Shown here: positions 61,152 through 64,000 of the stretch, piece by piece
Position numbering within the stretch: the stretch's first letter is position 1
Layout of the letters: every line of letters begins with the position of its first letter
From: an uncultured Candidatus Saccharibacteria bacterium
GTDB taxonomy: Bacteria; Patescibacteriota; Saccharimonadia; Saccharimonadales; Saccharimonadaceae
Reading direction: 5' to 3'
NCBI GenBank assembly: GCA_937935245.1
Contig: CALGXX010000011.1
Coordinates: 1 to 64,000 of the forward strand
DNA: 64,000 nt
Made by a program: the position numbers and the translations under genes
Notes under the pieces: generated by a model
The model's input: the letters and a program-made list of their open reading frames with translations, nothing else
The model's database searches: none
What the model was told of the DNA's origin: nothing

Positions 61152-62942
61152 TTGAGCTCGGATAATTCGTCATGGAATCGTTTTGCGCGACTAAAAGTTT
61201 CCAGTAAAGATGTCAATAAGCGTCTGCGTAAGATTGAAAAGGGAAGCTTGCGCCATGCGCATAAATTCGTGACATCCAGGTTGGATCGCTTATCTAATGT
61301 GCGACGTCGGGTTTCTGTCTGGATTATTCTAGTATTGGTGATGATTGGCGCCAGTGCGGTGCAGTGGCATATTTCTCGCAATTCTTTCACGACAATGGCG
61401 TACACTTCTGGCGGATCATATTCTGAGGGTGTGTTGGGTCCTTTGGAAAATCTAAATCCGATTTTTGCAAAAACCAATGCTGAAAAATCCGCCGCGAAAT
61501 TGCTATTTTCAAGTTTGTATCGATATGACTCAACGGGCAATATAAAGGCTGATATGGCGGATAGCATCAGTGTGAACGACAAAGAAACCGAATATATAGT
61601 CAAACTGAAGAAAGGTCTGAAGTGGTCGGACGGACAAGACCTAACGGCGGACGATGTAATCTTTACGTTGAAGCTATTAGCGAATCCAGAAGTTGGAGCT
61701 GAAATATCAGGCTGGAAATCCATAAAATTCGAGAAAGTGTCTGACGATTCGGTAAAGTTTATCTTGCCGTCGTCATATTCGCCGTTTGTCCACGCTTTGA
61801 CATTCCCGATTATCCCTAAGCATATATTAAAAGACGTTAAGCCGTCGAATTTACGTGAACATGATTTTAATAAGTCGCCTATATCCAGCGGTCCGTTCGC
61901 CTTTAGGTTGCTGCAGAACGTAACGAGCGATGGCAGCAAAAAAGTGCTATATTTGCAATCGAATAGCAATTATTATGGCAGCACGCCTAAGCTAGAGCGA
62001 TTCCAGTTGTACGCATATCCGACACAGGATGATATTGCGAAAAGTTTGCGTACGCGAGAAATTACAGGAACTCCAGAATTGATTTATAACGATCAATCCG
62101 CCGAGGTAAAATCTATGTATGCCGCAGAAGCGCATTCTTTGAATAACGGAGTTTACGCGCTGTTCAATAACAACAGTCAGTTCTTGCGATCAAAAGCTGT
62201 TCGTCAAGCTTTGTCGCTCAGTGTCGATACGTCCAAGCTACGTCAATCTTTGTCATTGTCTACAGAGGAATTATCTGGTCCAACGCTTAATAAGTTCCTA
62301 GGAAAGAATTCGAATTCGTCTAGCTATGACGTCAAGAAAGCGAAATCTCTACTTGACGCTGAGGGTTGGAAGAGTGTGAATAATGTTCGTCAGAAGGGAA
62401 ATGATAAGTTAAAACTCAACGTGGTCGTTTTGAAGAATAGCAATTACGAAAAGGTCGCTAGGTACTTGGCTCAAGTTTGGTATGACGAGCTGAACATAGA
62501 ATCGGATATTAAAGTTGTCGATCCGAACGACGCCACTCAAAATATTCTTCAGACAGTTTTGCAGCCGCGCAATTTTGATGTATTGGTTTATGAACTCTCC
62601 TTGGGCGGCGACCCCGATGTTTACGCCTATTGGCATTCTTCACAGGCAACCAACAATGGTTTGAATTTCTCCAATTACAATAATGCGATAGCGGACGATG
62701 CTTTGGAGAGTGGTCGATCTAAAATCTCGGCAAAGCAACGCGCCGATCGTTACGCGAAGTTTACCGCCACTTGGCAAGCGGACGCCCCAGCGATTGCCTT
62801 GTATCAGCCGAAGTTCGACTATATCCATATTCGGAACGTTAAGGCTCTCGACGCAAGCACCGAAGTTGTCAATCCCGTCGATCGCTATGTCGATGTTCAA
62901 TATTGGGCGACAGAGAAAAAGTCCGTTTACAAAACCCCGTAA
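61152..62942 (+). CDS. Family 5 peptide-binding ABC transporter substrate-binding protein
   Basis: A 596-residue membrane-anchored protein. One hydrophobic segment (about residues 54-74) after a basic cytoplasmic start replaces the usual lipoprotein signal. The outer part is SBP_bac_5 (OppA/DppA) with GPLENLNPIF, LKKGLKWSDGQDLTADDVIF, KSPISSGPFAF and VRQALSLSVD. It would capture peptides, important in an auxotroph; no permease gene is in the window. The start is TTG at 61152 with AGGAG about 8 nt upstream. Confidence 0.9.
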   Translation: MSSDNSSWNRFARLKVSSKDVNKRLRKIEKGSLRHAHKFVTSRLDRLSNVRRRVSVWIILVLVMIGASAVQWHISRNSFTTMAYTSGGSYSEGVLGPLENLNPIFAKTNAEKSAAKLLFSSLYRYDSTGNIKADMADSISVNDKETEYIVKLKKGLKWSDGQDLTADDVIFTLKLLANPEVGAEISGWKSIKFEKVSDDSVKFILPSSYSPFVHALTFPIIPKHILKDVKPSNLREHDFNKSPISSGPFAFRLLQNVTSDGSKKVLYLQSNSNYYGSTPKLERFQLYAYPTQDDIAKSLRTREITGTPELIYNDQSAEVKSMYAAEAHSLNNGVYALFNNNSQFLRSKAVRQALSLSVDTSKLRQSLSLSTEELSGPTLNKFLGKNSNSSSYDVKKAKSLLDAEGWKSVNNVRQKGNDKLKLNVVVLKNSNYEKVARYLAQVWYDELNIESDIKVVDPNDATQNILQTVLQPRNFDVLVYELSLGGDPDVYAYWHSSQATNNGLNFSNYNNAIADDALESGRSKISAKQRADRYAKFTATWQADAPAIALYQPKFDYIHIRNVKALDASTEVVNPVDRYVDVQYWATEKKSVYKTP

Positions 62943-62947
62943 TCGGG

Positions 62948-62953
62948 TATAAT
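62948..62953 (+). promoter_or_regulatory. -10 box of tRNA-Leu(GAG)
   Basis: TATAAT, 13 nt before the mature 5' end. Confidence 0.5.
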
Positions 62954-62966
62954 GGTAAGTGGCTAT

Positions 62967-63054
62967 GCGGGCGTGGCGGAATTGGTAGACGCGCTAGCTT
63001 GAGGGGCTAGTGAGCATTGCGCTCGTGGAAGTTCAAGTCTTCTCGCTCGCACCA
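62967..63054 (+). tRNA. tRNA-Leu(GAG)
   Basis: 88 nt with a long variable arm and encoded CCA. Anticodon arm CTAGC-TTGAGGG-GCTAG gives GAG. Acceptor GCGGGCG pairs with CGCTCGC with one G-U pair. Confidence 0.95.
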
Positions 63055-63107
63055 AACATATTGCAATTATTGGATGAATTGTTTGTGATATGTTTTGTAA
63101 AATCTGA

Positions 63108-63113
63108 TATAAT
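63108..63113 (+). promoter_or_regulatory. -10 box of tRNA-Cys
   Basis: TGA-TATAAT, 9 nt before the mature 5' end. Confidence 0.55.
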
Positions 63114-63122
63114 AAAAGCGGT

Positions 63123-63196
63123 GGCGCGTTGGCGGAGCGGTTACGCAGAGGTCTGCAAAACCTTTTAGACGAGTTCGACTCTCGTACGTGCCTCCA
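63123..63196 (+). tRNA. tRNA-Cys(GCA)
   Basis: 74 nt with encoded CCA and discriminator T, as usual for tRNA-Cys. The anticodon loop CTGCAAA gives GCA. Confidence 0.95.
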
Positions 63197-63205
63197 ATTT
63201 TTGAT

Positions 63206-63237
63206 AAATAGTCCTGAGTATTGGGCTATTTTTTATT
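63206..63237 (+). terminator. Terminator after tRNA-Cys
   Basis: A 9-bp stem AAATAGTCC/GGGCTATTT with an 8-nt loop followed by a T-rich run. Confidence 0.75.
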
Positions 63238-63271
63238 TTGCGAAATTGTACAATTTACTTAGCGAATATAG

Positions 63272-63277
63272 TATAAT
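63272..63277 (+). promoter_or_regulatory. -10 box of tRNA-Leu(TAA)
   Basis: TATAAT, 43 nt before the mature tRNA, implying a 5' precursor of about 37 nt to be removed by RNase P. Confidence 0.45.
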
Positions 63278-63320
63278 ATAAACAGTCTGGCGCGTAGGTG
63301 TCTAGATTGTATGTAAATAA

Positions 63321-63406
63321 GCGCGAGTGGCGGAATTGGTAGACGCGAGGGACTTAAAATCCCTTGACCAAAAGTCGTGCGGGTTCGATTCCCGCCTTGC
63401 GCACCA
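63321..63406 (+). tRNA. tRNA-Leu(TAA)
   Basis: 86 nt with a long variable arm and encoded CCA. Anticodon arm AGGGA-CTTAAAA-TCCCT gives TAA. No intron, although tRNA-Leu(TAA) is a common intron site elsewhere. Confidence 0.95.
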
Positions 63407-63454
63407 AAGTTGTAAAGAAAGTAATATTGAATAGGAAAGGGACAAAGGTAAGAA

Positions 63455-64000
63455 ATGAGTCCATTGGTAATTGTACTTATTGTTACAGTGGTAGTTTTAT
63501 TGGTACTCGTAGGAGTTGTAATCGGTGCGTACAATGGTTTGATTGTATTGCGTAACCGCGTAGAAGAGGCATGGAGCGACATTACTGTTCAGCTAAAGCG
63601 CCGAACTGATTTGATTCCAAATTTGGTCAATTCAGTAAAAGGCTATGCTACGCATGAAAAAGAAGTGTTTGAGAAGGTCGCAGAAGCTCGTTCAGCAATT
63701 ATGAATGCCGGCAGCGTGGCTGAAACCGCTAAGGCTGAAAATGCTTTGGAAGGCGCGTTGAAGAGCTTGTTTGCCGTATCTGAGGCTTACCCAGAATTGA
63801 AAGCAAACCAGAATTTCTTGCAATTGCAGCAGGAATTGGTTGACACTGAGGATAAAATCCAAGCAGCTCGCCGATTCTACAACGGTGGCGTTCGCGACCT
63901 GAATACGAAGATTCAGACTTTCCCAACAAATATCATCGCGGGAATGTTCGGCTTCCAGGCTAAGGAATTCTTCGACGTTGAGGACCGTGCAAGTGTCGAA
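63455..64000 (+). CDS. lemA: LemA family protein (partial, 182 residues seen)
   Basis: A membrane-anchored protein running off the right edge. One N-terminal hydrophobic segment (about residues 4-26) is followed by the LemA core: [43 protein letters not shown] and [16 protein letters not shown]. The function of LemA is not settled; a partner HtpX or TPM-domain gene often follows. AAAGG lies 7 nt before the ATG. Confidence 0.92.
   Translation, partial: MSPLVIVLIVTVVVLLVLVGVVIGAYNGLIVLRNRVEEAWSDITVQLKRRTDLIPNLVNSVKGYATHEKEVFEKVAEARSAIMNAGSVAETAKAENALEGALKSLFAVSEAYPELKANQNFLQLQQELVDTEDKIQAARRFYNGGVRDLNTKIQTFPTNIIAGMFGFQAKEFFDVEDRASVE

Overview
The window reads as an ordinary chromosomal stretch of a small-genome, host-associated bacterium of the Candidate Phyla Radiation, most likely Candidatus Saccharibacteria (TM7). 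This is inferred from gene content, not from an rRNA gene, since none is present. The supporting marks are tightly packed genes with many 1-14 nt overlaps, a shortened alanyl-tRNA synthetase, a helix-turn-helix/MurA fusion, RpfB-like DUF348-G5 wall proteins, a baseplate-like membrane protein next to an FtsA-like ATPase, and almost no biosynthesis beyond glycolysis, folate C1 and cell wall. UGA is used as a normal stop codon.

Layout. 1-3.2 kb: partial murT, a small membrane protein and a membrane-anchored ClpC-like ATPase. 3.2-8.5 kb: tRNA-Arg, murB and a type IV pilus cluster (three pseudopilins, a tip-type pilin fused to a seven-repeat RCC1 propeller, and a major pilin with its own promoter). 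8.5-13.2 kb: glyA and the HTH-MurA fusion, divergent around a palindrome, then an alpha-glucan phosphorylase. 13.2-19.7 kb: five tRNAs, folD, a response regulator, a methyltransferase, a 7TM histidine kinase and small unknowns. 19.8-30.5 kb: pyk-pgk-tpiA, an anchored disordered protein, a UvrD/PcrA helicase, two RpfB-like proteins, rsmA and a laccase-domain protein. 30.5-32 kb: a choline-binding-repeat/Ltp surface protein that has lost its start codon. 32-46.1 kb: metG-tatD, nifS-ydcF-mnmA, rpsP, alaS, an ftsA-like/ruvX/mltG operon and a LysM-CHAP hydrolase. 46.2-63 kb: obg, exonuclease I, uvrA, DedA, an ABC exporter, a Fur-type regulator with thioredoxin, cupin, Nudix, HD, a possible ADP-ribosyltransferase-like protein, uvrC, secG and a peptide-binding protein. 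63-64 kb: three tRNAs and partial lemA.

How the parts fit. Several genes concern contact with, or attack on, a Gram-positive host wall: the pilus with a possible propeller adhesin, the RpfB-like proteins, MltG, the CHAP hydrolase and the choline-binding protein. The rest is housekeeping: glycolysis, repair (UvrA, UvrC, PcrA, ExoI, RuvX), translation and tRNA thiolation.

The strongest window-wide pattern is regulatory. Most first-in-operon genes have a -10 box, often of the extended TGNTATAAT type, placed 5-10 nt (usually 6-7) before the start codon, so their mRNAs should begin at or within a few nucleotides of the start codon (leaderless). Internal operon genes and a few first genes (pilin, glyA, rpsP) carry normal Shine-Dalgarno sites instead.
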